This document shows, one piece after another, positions 7,317 through 15,234 of a stretch of DNA of 27,415 nt. A program made the position numbers and the translations under genes. The notes below the pieces were generated by a model. It did not search any database. It was not told where the DNA came from and saw nothing but the letters and a program-made list of their open reading frames with translations. The stretch comes from JASJBU01 sp965372385. GTDB lineage: Bacteria > Pseudomonadota > Gammaproteobacteria > Chromatiales > Chromatiaceae. Each line of letters begins with the position of its first letter. The stretch's first letter is position 1. The stretch is from contig CBDVCD010000017.1 in the NCBI GenBank assembly GCA_965372385.1, positions 1 through 27,415 of the forward strand, in the 5' to 3' direction.

Positions 7317-10010
7317 ATGGCAATTAAAAACTATCTTCCTACGGACAAGGCTCCTCTGCCCCCGAAGAACGCGGATGTGCTGACCACCTGCTGCGACTAC
7401 TGCATCGTCGCCTGCGGTTATAAGGTCTATCGTTGGCCAGTGGGTACACCGGACGGTGGTCCCAAGGCTGCCGAAAATGCATTCGGCGTTGATTTTCCAA
7501 CGGGGCCATTACAGGCCTGGGTGGCTCCCACCCAGCACAATGTGGTGATGCATGAGGGCCGTCCCCACAACGTGGTGGTCATCCCGGATAAGGACTCGAA
7601 AGTCGTCAACATTGGCGGTGACTCCTCGATTCGCGGTGGCACCATCGCTCAGAAGTGCTACAACCCGGACATGCCCACCAATGACCGTCTGATGTCGCCG
7701 ATGATCCGTATCAACGGCACCCTGCAGCCTGTCTCCTGGGATTTGGCCCTGGATGTGGCGACCGATCTGATGAAGCATACGGTGAAAGAGCATGGCGCCA
7801 ACGCCTACGGCATGAAGATCTACTCCTACCAGTATGTGGAGAATACCTACGCCGGTTCCAAGTTCGCCCGGCGCAGCATGAAAACCGCCAACTGGACCAT
7901 GCACGATACTCCGGCTAACGTGACCTCCACACCAGGTTTCCGTGATGCGGGTTTCGATAACTTCGGTCCCGCTTACAAGGACTGGGGTGATGCCGATACC
8001 CTGATGATCTGCGGTACCGACCCGTATGAAACCAAGACCATGATCTTCAACCAGTTCATGAAGCCAGCTATCGATAGTGGCATGAAGACCATCTGGGTGA
8101 ACGTGCGTGAAACCGCCGGTATCGCCTATGCCAAGAGCCGTGGCAACGCCCTTTTCATCCAGCTTGATCCGGGTACCGATACTCCGGTGCTGGGTGCTAT
8201 CGCCCGGGTCATTATGGAGAACGGCTGGGAAGACAGCGAGTGGATCAAAAAGTGGGTCAACAACAAATGGGAGTCCAGCTCCGGTTTCGGACAGGGTACC
8301 CGTAACACCCCCTGGCAATGGCGCACCACCTGGGGTAACTTCCAGACCAAGGGCTTCGAGGACTATAAGAAGTGGAACCTCGCCCAGAAAGAGTACGACC
8401 CCAAGGAAGCGGCCAAGATTGCCAACATCCCGGTTGAGCAGATCTACCAAGCCGCAGAGTGGATGGCCAAGCCTAGAGCAGATGGCACCCGCCCCAAGAC
8501 CTCATTGGGTATAGAGAAGGGCTTCTATTGGTCAAATAACACCGGTAACACCAATGCAGTGAGTTCGCTGGCTACCATCTGTGGCGCTGGTGGCCGTCCA
8601 GGTCAAGTCGTGGGTCGTTTCGGTGGTCACCAGCGTGGTGGCACCGGTGGCGGTGGTTATCCGCGCAACAAGTCACCGCAGAAGCGTCCAGGCCGTCGTC
8701 GTCAGGCGCTGGATTGCGACCGTTACTTCTACTCCGGTAATACGCGGTTTGCGCATGTGGTCGGCACCACCTGGATCCAGGCCATGTGCGGCTCCCAGGG
8801 GCTGAACGACAAGTTCGAGGAACTGGTCAGCAACAATCCGCATCAGGTGCGCTCCTTCGACAAGCAGGAGATCGTCGATACCCTGAAGAAGCGGATGGAC
8901 TCAGGCGGTACCGTGGTGCTCAACCAGGATATCTACCTGCGGGATCCCATCGGTTCAAAGTTTGCCGACATCGTGCTTCCGGCGGCAACCTGGGGTGAGG
9001 AGGACTTCGTGCGCGCCAACGGCGAACGTCGCATCCGTCTCTACTCCAAGTTCTATGATGCGCCGGGCGATTCCAAGCCTGACTGGTGGATCTTTGCCCA
9101 ATTGGGTAAGCGTATGGGTTTCGACGGTTTTGACTGGAAAAACTCCAACGAGGTCTGCGAAGAGTCCTCACGCTTCAGCCGTGGTAACCGCAAGGCCTAT
9201 CACATGATCAAGGTCGCCGCCCACGCAGAGGGTAAGACCCTGCATGAAAAGCTGCGTGAACTGGGTACCGAGGGTATCCAGGGTCCAACCTTCTATAATT
9301 ACAAGACCGGTGAACTGATGGGGACCGTGCGTCTGCACGATACCACCGTCACTGATGAGCAGTTGGCGGCAGAGGGGCGTACCCAGGGCGCCAACATGAT
9401 CAACAAGAAGGGTACACACTTCAACTCCCAGACCGGTAAGGTGAACATCCAGAAGCATCCCTGGAGTCTGTTCTCCGATTACTGGGCGTGGATGAAACCC
9501 AAGGACGATGAACTGTGGCACACCAACGGCCGTATCAACGAAATCTGGCAGTCCGGTTTCGACGATGTACAGCGTCGCGCCTACATTGCCCAGCGTTGGC
9601 CTGAGAACTGGACCGAAATCCATCCGGATGACGCCGCTGCCCGCGGTATTGAATCCGGTGACCAGGTCCTGTTGTACTCGGATCGTGTGCCCAACTTCCG
9701 TCAGACCATCAAGGGTGTGCATGGTAAAGACTTCAACTTTGCCGAGTTGATGAAGAATGGTTGGATCGAGCTGGACAAGGCGGCGGTAAAGGCAGTGGCT
9801 ATCGTCACGCCGCATGTGAAGAAGGGTACTATTTACAGCAATATGCTGAACACAGAGCAACCCTCCAACGTCCTGCAGGGTCGGGTGCCTGACCAGATCA
9901 GTGGCAACTATAATTACAAGATGGGTGTCGCCCGAATCAAGAAGATCGGCGAGTCGAAATACAAGAGCGAATTCCGCTCGATGTCCTTCGCCCCACGTAA
10001 CATCGTCTGA
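7317..10010 (+). CDS. idrA: Iodate reductase catalytic subunit, IdrA-like (AioA-family molybdopterin oxidoreductase)
   Basis: Large subunit (897 residues) of the DMSO-reductase superfamily, closest in layout to arsenite oxidase AioA and iodate reductase IdrA; it holds Mo-bis-MGD and one FeS cluster. The N-terminal cluster motif is C26-x2-C29-x3-C33 followed by Ser at 104 (DSSIRGG) where other families have a fourth Cys, the [3Fe-4S] pattern of this clade. CDYCIVACGYKVYRWP strongly recalls AioA. Of the four AioA arsenite-contact residues, the equivalents of His195 (H196), Arg419 (R434) and His423 (H438, in RFGGH) are kept, but Glu203 is replaced by Ser204. Together with the two peroxidase genes this argues for IdrA, not AioA. 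There is no signal peptide; GGAGGAG lies 8 bases before the ATG. Terminators follow directly. Confidence 0.85.
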   Translation: MAIKNYLPTDKAPLPPKNADVLTTCCDYCIVACGYKVYRWPVGTPDGGPKAAENAFGVDFPTGPLQAWVAPTQHNVVMHEGRPHNVVVIPDKDSKVVNIGGDSSIRGGTIAQKCYNPDMPTNDRLMSPMIRINGTLQPVSWDLALDVATDLMKHTVKEHGANAYGMKIYSYQYVENTYAGSKFARRSMKTANWTMHDTPANVTSTPGFRDAGFDNFGPAYKDWGDADTLMICGTDPYETKTMIFNQFMKPAIDSGMKTIWVNVRETAGIAYAKSRGNALFIQLDPGTDTPVLGAIARVIMENGWEDSEWIKKWVNNKWESSSGFGQGTRNTPWQWRTTWGNFQTKGFEDYKKWNLAQKEYDPKEAAKIANIPVEQIYQAAEWMAKPRADGTRPKTSLGIEKGFYWSNNTGNTNAVSSLATICGAGGRPGQVVGRFGGHQRGGTGGGGYPRNKSPQKRPGRRRQALDCDRYFYSGNTRFAHVVGTTWIQAMCGSQGLNDKFEELVSNNPHQVRSFDKQEIVDTLKKRMDSGGTVVLNQDIYLRDPIGSKFADIVLPAATWGEEDFVRANGERRIRLYSKFYDAPGDSKPDWWIFAQLGKRMGFDGFDWKNSNEVCEESSRFSRGNRKAYHMIKVAAHAEGKTLHEKLRELGTEGIQGPTFYNYKTGELMGTVRLHDTTVTDEQLAAEGRTQGANMINKKGTHFNSQTGKVNIQKHPWSLFSDYWAWMKPKDDELWHTNGRINEIWQSGFDDVQRRAYIAQRWPENWTEIHPDDAAARGIESGDQVLLYSDRVPNFRQTIKGVHGKDFNFAELMKNGWIELDKAAVKAVAIVTPHVKKGTIYSNMLNTEQPSNVLQGRVPDQISGNYNYKMGVARIKKIGESKYKSEFRSMSFAPRNIV

Positions 10011-10037
10011 TCTGGCCTGCCATTAGGTGGTAAACAT

Positions 10038-10063
10038 GGGGTGACCTGCGGGTCACCCCTTTT
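10038..10063 (+). terminator. Rho-independent terminator of the idr operon
   Basis: A perfect 9-bp stem, GGGGTGACC (10038-10046) with GGTCACCCC (10051-10059), closes on a 4-base loop and is followed by TTTT. It lies 28 bases after the idrA stop codon. Confidence 0.88.
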
Positions 10064-10070
10064 GCTTGCT

Positions 10071-10093
10071 GGAATTCACTCATGGTGAATTCC
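10071..10093. repeat. Perfect 9-bp palindromic hairpin between two terminators
   Basis: GGAATTCAC (10071-10079) pairs with GTGAATTCC (10085-10093) over a 5-base loop. It sits between the idr terminator and the terminator of the opposing parvulin gene. It has no T run, so it may add to termination or be a protein binding site. Confidence 0.4.
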
Positions 10094-10097
10094 AGAA

Positions 10098-10132
10098 ACA
10101 AAAAAACCGGCGGGTATTTACCCACCGGTTTT
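10098..10132 (-). terminator. Rho-independent terminator of the parvulin operon
   Basis: On the minus strand AACCGG(T)GGGT pairs with ACCC(G)CCGGTT around a short A/T loop and is followed by a run of seven T. The hairpin occupies 10105-10130 and lies about 30 bases after the stop of the minus-strand parvulin gene; the A-rich left flank and T-rich right flank could let it work on both strands. Confidence 0.82.
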
Positions 10133-10160
10133 CAGCTGTCGATAACTGACGAACCGGTCG

Positions 10161-11078
10161 TCAGGATCCCGTGCCTGCTTCTTTTTTCTTCATCTCCAGG
10201 CTTTCATTCATTTTCAGGGAGGATTTTTCCCTCAGACCCGTCATATAGTCAGCCAGGCTCTTCTTCTGCAGGACACCCGCAATCGCCGTTTTGACGTTTT
10301 CCAGGGCCGGTGCCGGTGTCTCCCGGGTCTCTTCCAAGAGGATGACATGCCAGCCGAACTGGGTCTGCACGGGTTGCTTGCTATATTTGCCCACTTCCTG
10401 GGCCTTTACGGCATCGGAGAAGGGTTTCACCATCTGCTCGCCATCGAACCAGCCCAGCGCGCCTCCGTCCTTACCGGTAGGGCCGGTGGAGTGCTCTTTT
10501 GCCAATGCCGCGAAATCGCCGTCTTTATCCAGCTGGGCGATCAGATCCTTTGCCTGAGCCTCTTCTTTGACCAGGATATGCCGGGCCTTGAATTCGAGGA
10601 TGGTTTTACCGGCATACTCAGCGTCATAGTAGCTCTGGATCTCGGCGTCCGTTGGCTGGTGGGTCTTGGAATATTCCTGGATTGCGCTTTGGGTCAGCAT
10701 TTTTGCCCGGAGTAACTCCAGGGCGGCAATAATTTCAGGACGCTGGTCGAGCTTCTGCCTTTCCGCATCCTGTGCAATCACCAGCATACTGGCCAGTTCA
10801 TTGATGGCGGCCATCTGCATCTCCGGAGTGACCTTTTCCCTGGGCACACCGCGCAGGCGTTCCTGAAAGTAGATGCCGAACAACGCCTTGGATACCGGTT
10901 GATCGTTCACGGTCATCAGGGTGTTTGCATCCATCTTTTCGGTCTTGGTAACTGGCAGGATGGCCGATCGGTTGCTACTCGCTGAGTCGACGGCGGTGGT
11001 ATCCGCTGTGGTGTCCTCGTTGCAACCGAGAAGGAGTCCGACGCTGCACAAGGCAGCTATTAAGGTCCGCTTTTTCAT
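10161..11078 (-). CDS. Parvulin-type peptidyl-prolyl isomerase, lipoprotein (PrsA/PpiC-like)
   Basis: Folding factor that isomerises X-Pro bonds in the periplasm. The 305-residue protein starts with a type II signal, LLLGC with the lipidated Cys at 19 and Asn at +2, which predicts outer-membrane retention. A low-complexity Thr/Ser linker (22-45) and a SurA-N-like helical region (about 52-150) precede the parvulin domain at about 164-251, recognised by ARHILVKEEAQAKDL, GPTGKDGGALGWF and QTQFGWHVILLEE. It is the last gene of a minus-strand unit with yciB and yciI, an arrangement common in gammaproteobacteria. It is convergent with idrA and separated by opposing terminators, so a functional link with idr is not implied. 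Confidence 0.88.
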   Translation of the reverse strand: MKKRTLIAALCSVGLLLGCNEDTTADTTAVDSASSNRSAILPVTKTEKMDANTLMTVNDQPVSKALFGIYFQERLRGVPREKVTPEMQMAAINELASMLVIAQDAERQKLDQRPEIIAALELLRAKMLTQSAIQEYSKTHQPTDAEIQSYYDAEYAGKTILEFKARHILVKEEAQAKDLIAQLDKDGDFAALAKEHSTGPTGKDGGALGWFDGEQMVKPFSDAVKAQEVGKYSKQPVQTQFGWHVILLEETRETPAPALENVKTAIAGVLQKKSLADYMTGLREKSSLKMNESLEMKKKEAGTGS

Positions 11079-11126
11079 CTTTATATTAAGTCCTTACTTT
11101 GGTGTGTTGATGGAAAAAATTAGCCG

Positions 11127-11429
11127 TTAGGTAGGAAAAACCTTTTTGAATGGTTTGATGGTGACCCCCTCATAGACCTCGGCTTCGATATAGGGGTCTG
11201 CATCGGCCCACTGCTGGGCAGATTCCAGATCGGGGAATTCAGCCACCACCAGGCTCCCAGTGAAACCCGCGGGTCCGGGGTCTTCTGCGTCGATGGCGGG
11301 ATGGGGACCCGCCAATAGCAGGCGCCCCTCATCCTGCAGCGCCTCCAGCCGCTTCAGGTGTGCTGGCCGGGCCTTCAGTCGTTGCTCGAGACTCTCTTCA
11401 CGGTCTTCGGCCATGATCGCGTAAAACAC
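11127..11429 (-). CDS. yciI: YciI family protein
   Basis: The 100-residue protein matches the YciI ferredoxin-like fold family: MFYAIMAEDREESLEQRLKA at the N-terminus, then HLKRLEALQDEGRLLLAGPHP, SLVVAEFPDLESAQQWADADPY and the closing VTIKPFKKVF. The conserved His and Asp proposed to form the active site are H24 and D77/D79. Function in most organisms is unknown. It starts with GTG immediately after the yciB stop (TGAGTG) and has GGAGGAG upstream, so translation is coupled. Confidence 0.88.
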   Translation of the reverse strand: MFYAIMAEDREESLEQRLKARPAHLKRLEALQDEGRLLLAGPHPAIDAEDPGPAGFTGSLVVAEFPDLESAQQWADADPYIEAEVYEGVTIKPFKKVFPT

Positions 11430-12101
11430 TCAACTCTCCTCCGGTTCCGCCAGGGTCTCCTGCTCTTGGATATGCCGCGCCAGGTAGAAGGCCTGCAGGA
11501 CGATGAAGAGCATGGTCAGCCCCATCATGCCAAACAGTTTGAAATTGACCCAGCTTGCTTCGAGGGCATGTGCCCTGTTGCAGAGCTCCAGTTCGTGGCC
11601 TTGAAACAGGCTGCCGCAGTTGTCGAAATCGATCTGCGTCAAGCCGGTCAGCTGTACCAAAGACTGCTCGGCAATGAAGAAGTCGTTTGCCACATAGAGA
11701 TTGAGGAAGCCCAGTGCGATGAAAAAGATTCCCCAGGTACTGTTGAGCTTGCGCCAGATCTCGGGGGGTACCGTGATGCTGCCACTCATCATCCGCTCCA
11801 CCAGGGGTTTTTCACCGATATATTGGCTGGCGATGAATACGACGCCGAACAGCCAGTTGATCACCGAGGGTTTCCACATGATGAAGGTACGGTCCTGCAA
11901 TAGGATGGTGAGACCGCCAAAAACCACCAGGATACCCAGGGTGATCATGTGCATCTTCTCCACCTGGCGCTTTTTCAGCCAGCCATAACCGACCTGAACG
12001 AATGAGGCGGCAATCGCCACCGCCGTGGCGGCGTAGATTCCATAGAACTTGTAGGCGACAAAGAACAGGATGACGGGAAAGAAGTCAGCGAGTAATTTCA
12101 T
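11430..12101 (-). CDS. yciB: Inner-membrane septation protein A family (YciB/IspZ) with an extra loop
   Basis: Inner-membrane protein of the YciB family, linked in E. coli to envelope and septum integrity. Diagnostic blocks are LLADFFPVILFFVAYKFYGIY, KPSVINWLFGVVF, WRKLNSTWGIFF and WVNFKLFGMMGLT. Five membrane segments can be placed. The family is usually about 180 residues; here 223, because about 40 residues (142-182) with two Cys (C162, C174) and His are inserted between LNLYVANDFF and WVNFKLFG, in a loop predicted to be outside the membrane helices. The C-terminus ends in an acidic tail. It heads the yciB-yciI-parvulin unit. Confidence 0.88.
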   Translation of the reverse strand: MKLLADFFPVILFFVAYKFYGIYAATAVAIAASFVQVGYGWLKKRQVEKMHMITLGILVVFGGLTILLQDRTFIMWKPSVINWLFGVVFIASQYIGEKPLVERMMSGSITVPPEIWRKLNSTWGIFFIALGFLNLYVANDFFIAEQSLVQLTGLTQIDFDNCGSLFQGHELELCNRAHALEASWVNFKLFGMMGLTMLFIVLQAFYLARHIQEQETLAEPEES

Positions 12102-12135
12102 ATTTTCTGATTAATAAACAATCCGTAACTATTTT

Positions 12136-12900
12136 TCAATGCAGCGTGCGTTGCACGCTCCACAGGTTATAGTATCTTTCCACAACCTGTCTGACCGGTT
12201 GTGGGTAGTCCAGCGCTACCATCTGCTCCATGCCCTCGCGAAAGAACTGGGCGGCCTCTTCCGGCAGATGTACCAGCAGATTTTCATAGGCCGCTTCAAT
12301 CACCTCCGGGCGATGGCTGCGGGTGGCAATGATCGCCCGGTTGAGCAGCAGAATGCGCCAGGGACGCCCGGGATTGGATTTCTCCAGGTCTTTCTGCAGC
12401 AGCGGGGTCACGGCATGCTGTATCTCGCCGGTTAACTCATAGAGCGTTTCGAGCTCAAGAGGTTCCCTGATGGTGTTGGCCTGTTTGGCCAGGGCATTGA
12501 CGATGGGTTCGAGTGTACTCAGTTCACTACCCTGACGCGCGATCCAGATCGCCAGGGGCAGACTCAGGGCTTCGAGTTCGTGACTCAGCGCCTCCTGCCT
12601 GAGTTCGCCAGCCAGGGAGGAGAGGTCCGCCAGCAGGTTAAATCCGTAGTCGCCCAGCTCATGGATTTGGTGGCTGGTGTGCTGCTGAGACTCAGCGGTG
12701 GCGTGAGCAGGAGAGGAATCTGGCGTTTTCAGCAGCTCGAGGAGTTGCAGGACCTTCTGCATGGCTTCAGCCAGGAGGGCTGGAGACTGGGAAGGGTCCT
12801 GCCGCGAGGATGGGTTCGCCGTATCCACTTCCAGCAGTTGAGCAGTGAGTTTCTGAAACCTGTCAGCGATGGATTTGAGGTTTTCAGGGTTTAGTCGCAT
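12136..12900 (-). CDS. Hypothetical helical protein
   Basis: I do not recognise this 254-residue protein. It is mostly alpha-helical by composition, Leu/Glu/Gln-rich, with a polar low-complexity segment at about 27-75 (NPSSRQDPSQSP, SSPAHATAESQQHTSH). A better ordered region runs from about 100 to the end, with PWRILLLNRAIIATRSHRPEVIEAAYENLL and a YYNLWSVQRTLH terminus. No signal peptide, membrane helix or Cys motif is present. It is 34 bases upstream of yciB on the same strand and could be the first gene of that unit. Confidence 0.7.
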   Translation of the reverse strand: MRLNPENLKSIADRFQKLTAQLLEVDTANPSSRQDPSQSPALLAEAMQKVLQLLELLKTPDSSPAHATAESQQHTSHQIHELGDYGFNLLADLSSLAGELRQEALSHELEALSLPLAIWIARQGSELSTLEPIVNALAKQANTIREPLELETLYELTGEIQHAVTPLLQKDLEKSNPGRPWRILLLNRAIIATRSHRPEVIEAAYENLLVHLPEEAAQFFREGMEQMVALDYPQPVRQVVERYYNLWSVQRTLH

Positions 12901-13011
12901 GGCGCGATTGTAACAGGCAGTCGGTTGAGCGTCTTGTCATGCCCTGGGGTGAAAGCGAGACATGATCGAAACCTCTTTACAGGTCTTTACATTTCTGGGC
13001 TTTGAATAAGG

Positions 13012-13017
13012 TACAAT
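13012..13017 (+). promoter_or_regulatory. Possible -10 element immediately before the PHP gene
   Basis: TACAAT at 13012-13017 resembles a sigma-70 -10 box. TTTACA at 12986-12991 could be a -35, but the 20-base spacing is too long to be convincing. A start about 7 bases downstream would put the transcript end at the ATG (13026), giving a leaderless or nearly leaderless message; this fits the lack of a good ribosome binding site. Confidence 0.25.
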
Positions 13018-13025
13018 CCGCCACC

Positions 13026-13895
13026 ATGTTTTGTACATACGACCTGCACAATCACTCAACCGCCTCTGACGGCACCCTTAACCCGGCCAGTCTGGTGGAG
13101 ATGGCCGCCCGCGCGGGGGTTCGTGTGATGGCGTTGACCGACCACGACAGTACCGAGGGTGTGGCGGAGGCGGATCTGGCCGCGGCAAGGATGGGTATCA
13201 GCCTGATTTCCGGGGCGGAGATCTCGGTAACCTGGAACAAAATGACCGTGCATATTCTGGGCTTGAACCTGGATATCAACAGTGACCGGCTGCAACAGGG
13301 TCTGGCCGGCCTGCGGTCGTTCCGTGACCGGCGGGCGGTTGAGATTGGCCGGCGGCTGGAAAAATCCGGTATCCCGGATGCCTTCGAGGGGGCACGCGCC
13401 TTCTCCAATGGACGCCTCATCAGTCGCACCCATTTCGCCCGCTACCTGGTGAAGCTGGGCGCCGCGGCTGACGTACGTAAGGTTTTCAAGCACTTTCTGG
13501 TCAACGGCAAGCCGGGACATGTGCCAGGTCAGTGGGCCTCTCTCGAGGACGCGATCGATTGGATTCATGCAGCTGGCGGGCAGGCGGTGATCGCCCATCC
13601 CGCCCGTTATAAAATGACCCGCTCCAAACTGCGACGTCTGTTGCGAGAGTTCGTCGAGTTGGGGGGTGAGGGGATCGAGGTGGTCTCGGGCAGTCACAGC
13701 CGGGATGACTACCATGTCATGGCAAAACATGCCAGGGAGTTTGGCCTGCTGGCATCGATCGGTTCCGACTTTCACTCGCCCGATTTTCCTTGGATTACCT
13801 TGGGTAGACTGCCGCAACTGCCCGCTGGCTGCCGGCCAATCTGGCACGACTGGGTGCTTCCCACCACCACCATAAAATTCGCCACGGGGATATAG
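13026..13895 (+). CDS. PHP-domain phosphoesterase (RNase AM / YciV family)
   Basis: Family members remove 3'-phosphate from 3',5'-nucleoside bisphosphates or act as 5'-3' exonucleases on short RNA ends (RNase AM in E. coli). All metal-binding blocks are visible: DLHNHSTASDG (H8, H10), TDHD (D39-D41), SGAEIS (E65), VHILG (H76), VIAHPARY (H191), SGSH (H224) and GSDFHSPD (D248, H250). The ATG at 13026 gives 289 residues starting exactly at the fold, as in homologues; the TTG at 13002 is rejected. It is 8 bases from yciO, the same neighbour as in many gammaproteobacteria. Confidence 0.9.
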   Translation: MFCTYDLHNHSTASDGTLNPASLVEMAARAGVRVMALTDHDSTEGVAEADLAAARMGISLISGAEISVTWNKMTVHILGLNLDINSDRLQQGLAGLRSFRDRRAVEIGRRLEKSGIPDAFEGARAFSNGRLISRTHFARYLVKLGAAADVRKVFKHFLVNGKPGHVPGQWASLEDAIDWIHAAGGQAVIAHPARYKMTRSKLRRLLREFVELGGEGIEVVSGSHSRDDYHVMAKHAREFGLLASIGSDFHSPDFPWITLGRLPQLPAGCRPIWHDWVLPTTTIKFATGI

Positions 13896-13903
13896 CTTCA
13901 GCG

Positions 13904-14527
13904 ATGGCCCAGTTTTTTCAAATTCATCCCGATAATCCTCAGCTGCGTCTCATAAAGCAGGCGGTGTCTATCCTGCGGCAGGGTGGGCTGATTATCTATC
14001 CCACCGACTCCAGCTACGCCCTGGGTTGTCAGATCGGTGACAAGCAAGCGATGGAGCGGATTCGCTGTCTGCGCAGGCTGGACGACAAGCACGATTTCAC
14101 CCTGGTCTGCCGGGATCTGACCGAGATCTCCCACTACGCCAAGATCGGCAATCAGGAATATCGTTTGCTGAAAACCCTCACCCCCGGTCCCTATACCTTC
14201 ATTCACAAGGCGACCAAACAGGTACCTCGCCGGTTGCAGCACCCGAAACGCAAGACCATTGGGATTCGGGTACCGGACAATGCGATCGTCAGTGCACTGC
14301 TGGCCGAACTGGGTGAGCCGATCATGAGTTCGACCATGATCCTGCCGGGGGAGGAGATGCCCCTGACCGATCCCTATGAGATGCGAACTCTGCTCGATCA
14401 TCAGGTTGATCTGATCATCGATGGGGGTTATTGCGGTATTGAAACCACCACGGTGGTGTTGATGACCGAGGAGCTTCCACAAGTGCTCAGGGCGGGGAAG
14501 GGAGATGCCTCCCTGTTCGAGGTATAA
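13904..14527 (+). CDS. yciO: YciO family protein (YrdC/Sua5-like, threonylcarbamoyl-AMP synthase fold)
   Basis: The 207-residue protein has the YrdC/Sua5 fold used to make threonylcarbamoyl-AMP for t6A37 of tRNA. Signatures are GGLIIYPTDSSYALGC (about 27-42), the PGPYTFI block and KTIGIRVPDNAIVSALL, then MSSTMI. The longer YciO form lacks the Sua5 C-terminal domain, and its exact cellular role next to TsaC is unsettled. It begins 8 bases after the PHP stop without a clear Shine-Dalgarno, suggesting coupling. Confidence 0.9.
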   Translation: MAQFFQIHPDNPQLRLIKQAVSILRQGGLIIYPTDSSYALGCQIGDKQAMERIRCLRRLDDKHDFTLVCRDLTEISHYAKIGNQEYRLLKTLTPGPYTFIHKATKQVPRRLQHPKRKTIGIRVPDNAIVSALLAELGEPIMSSTMILPGEEMPLTDPYEMRTLLDHQVDLIIDGGYCGIETTTVVLMTEELPQVLRAGKGDASLFEV

Positions 14528-14545
14528 TTCTAGGATAATTCAAGC

Positions 14546-15232
14546 ATGCTGAGTCTCTATCAGAAAATCGCGGTCCTGGCGTTGCCCATCCTGTTTGCCA
14601 TCACGGTGCACGAAGCCGCCCATGGCTGGATGGCAAAACGGCTGGGTGATCGCACCGCTGAGATGCTGGGCCGGGTTACGCTCAATCCGCTCAAGCATAT
14701 CGATCTTGTCGGTACCCTGTTGGTGCCCCTGGTGGTCTTCTTTATGAGCGGCTTCGTGTTCGGCTGGGCCAAGCCGGTGCCGGTCAACTACCGAAATCTG
14801 CGCAATCCACGGCGTGATGCGGCGCTGGTGGCCCTGGCGGGGCCGGGGGCCAATCTGATCATGGCGCTGCTTTGGGCATTAGGTATATTGCTGGGGGTCG
14901 CTCTGTTGGAATCTGCCCAGTGGATAGCGGTACCGCTGGTGTTGATGGGGGTGGCCGGCGTACTCATCAATTCGGTCTTGATGGCCTTGAATATGCTACC
15001 GATCCTGCCGCTGGATGGAGGCCGGGTGCTGCATTCTCTGTTACCGCCAAAGCTGGCTCAGGTCTATTCACGGCTCGAAGGTTTTGGCCTCATCATCGTC
15101 ATATTGCTGCTGGCTACCGGCCTGCTGGGTTTTGTTCTCTGGCCGCTGGTTGGGTTGACCATCAGTCTGCTACCCGCCACCGATATCGTCCTGCAATATG
15201 TCCCGGTAATTCTCGGTTCCCCAAGGAGTTGA
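14546..15232 (+). CDS. Site-2 protease family protein (M50 membrane zinc metalloprotease)
   Basis: Intramembrane metalloprotease of 228 residues. The zinc motif HEAAH is at 22-26 in the first membrane helix, and the third ligand lies in NMLPILPLDGGR (D157). Six membrane segments are apparent. It has no PDZ domain, so it belongs to the short Rip-type group and not to RseP. Substrate unknown. It is followed by trpS after only two bases. Confidence 0.9.
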   Translation: MLSLYQKIAVLALPILFAITVHEAAHGWMAKRLGDRTAEMLGRVTLNPLKHIDLVGTLLVPLVVFFMSGFVFGWAKPVPVNYRNLRNPRRDAALVALAGPGANLIMALLWALGILLGVALLESAQWIAVPLVLMGVAGVLINSVLMALNMLPILPLDGGRVLHSLLPPKLAQVYSRLEGFGLIIVILLLATGLLGFVLWPLVGLTISLLPATDIVLQYVPVILGSPRS

Positions 15233-15234
15233 AT

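Noticed and set aside
7509..8450. 313-codon minus-strand open frame inside idrA
   Set aside because: Antisense shadow; low-complexity His/Gly/Val composition and no ribosome binding site.
4363..10010. Arsenite oxidase (aioBA) operon
   Set aside because: The Rieske and large subunits are of that superfamily, but two di-heme peroxidase genes in the same operon, replacement of the Glu203 equivalent and lack of aioXSR or other arsenic genes fit iodate reductase better.
14872..15234. Long N-terminal extension of TrpS
   Set aside because: The extension is the site-2 protease gene read in another frame; the TTG at 15235 has a proper ribosome binding site and matches the family start.
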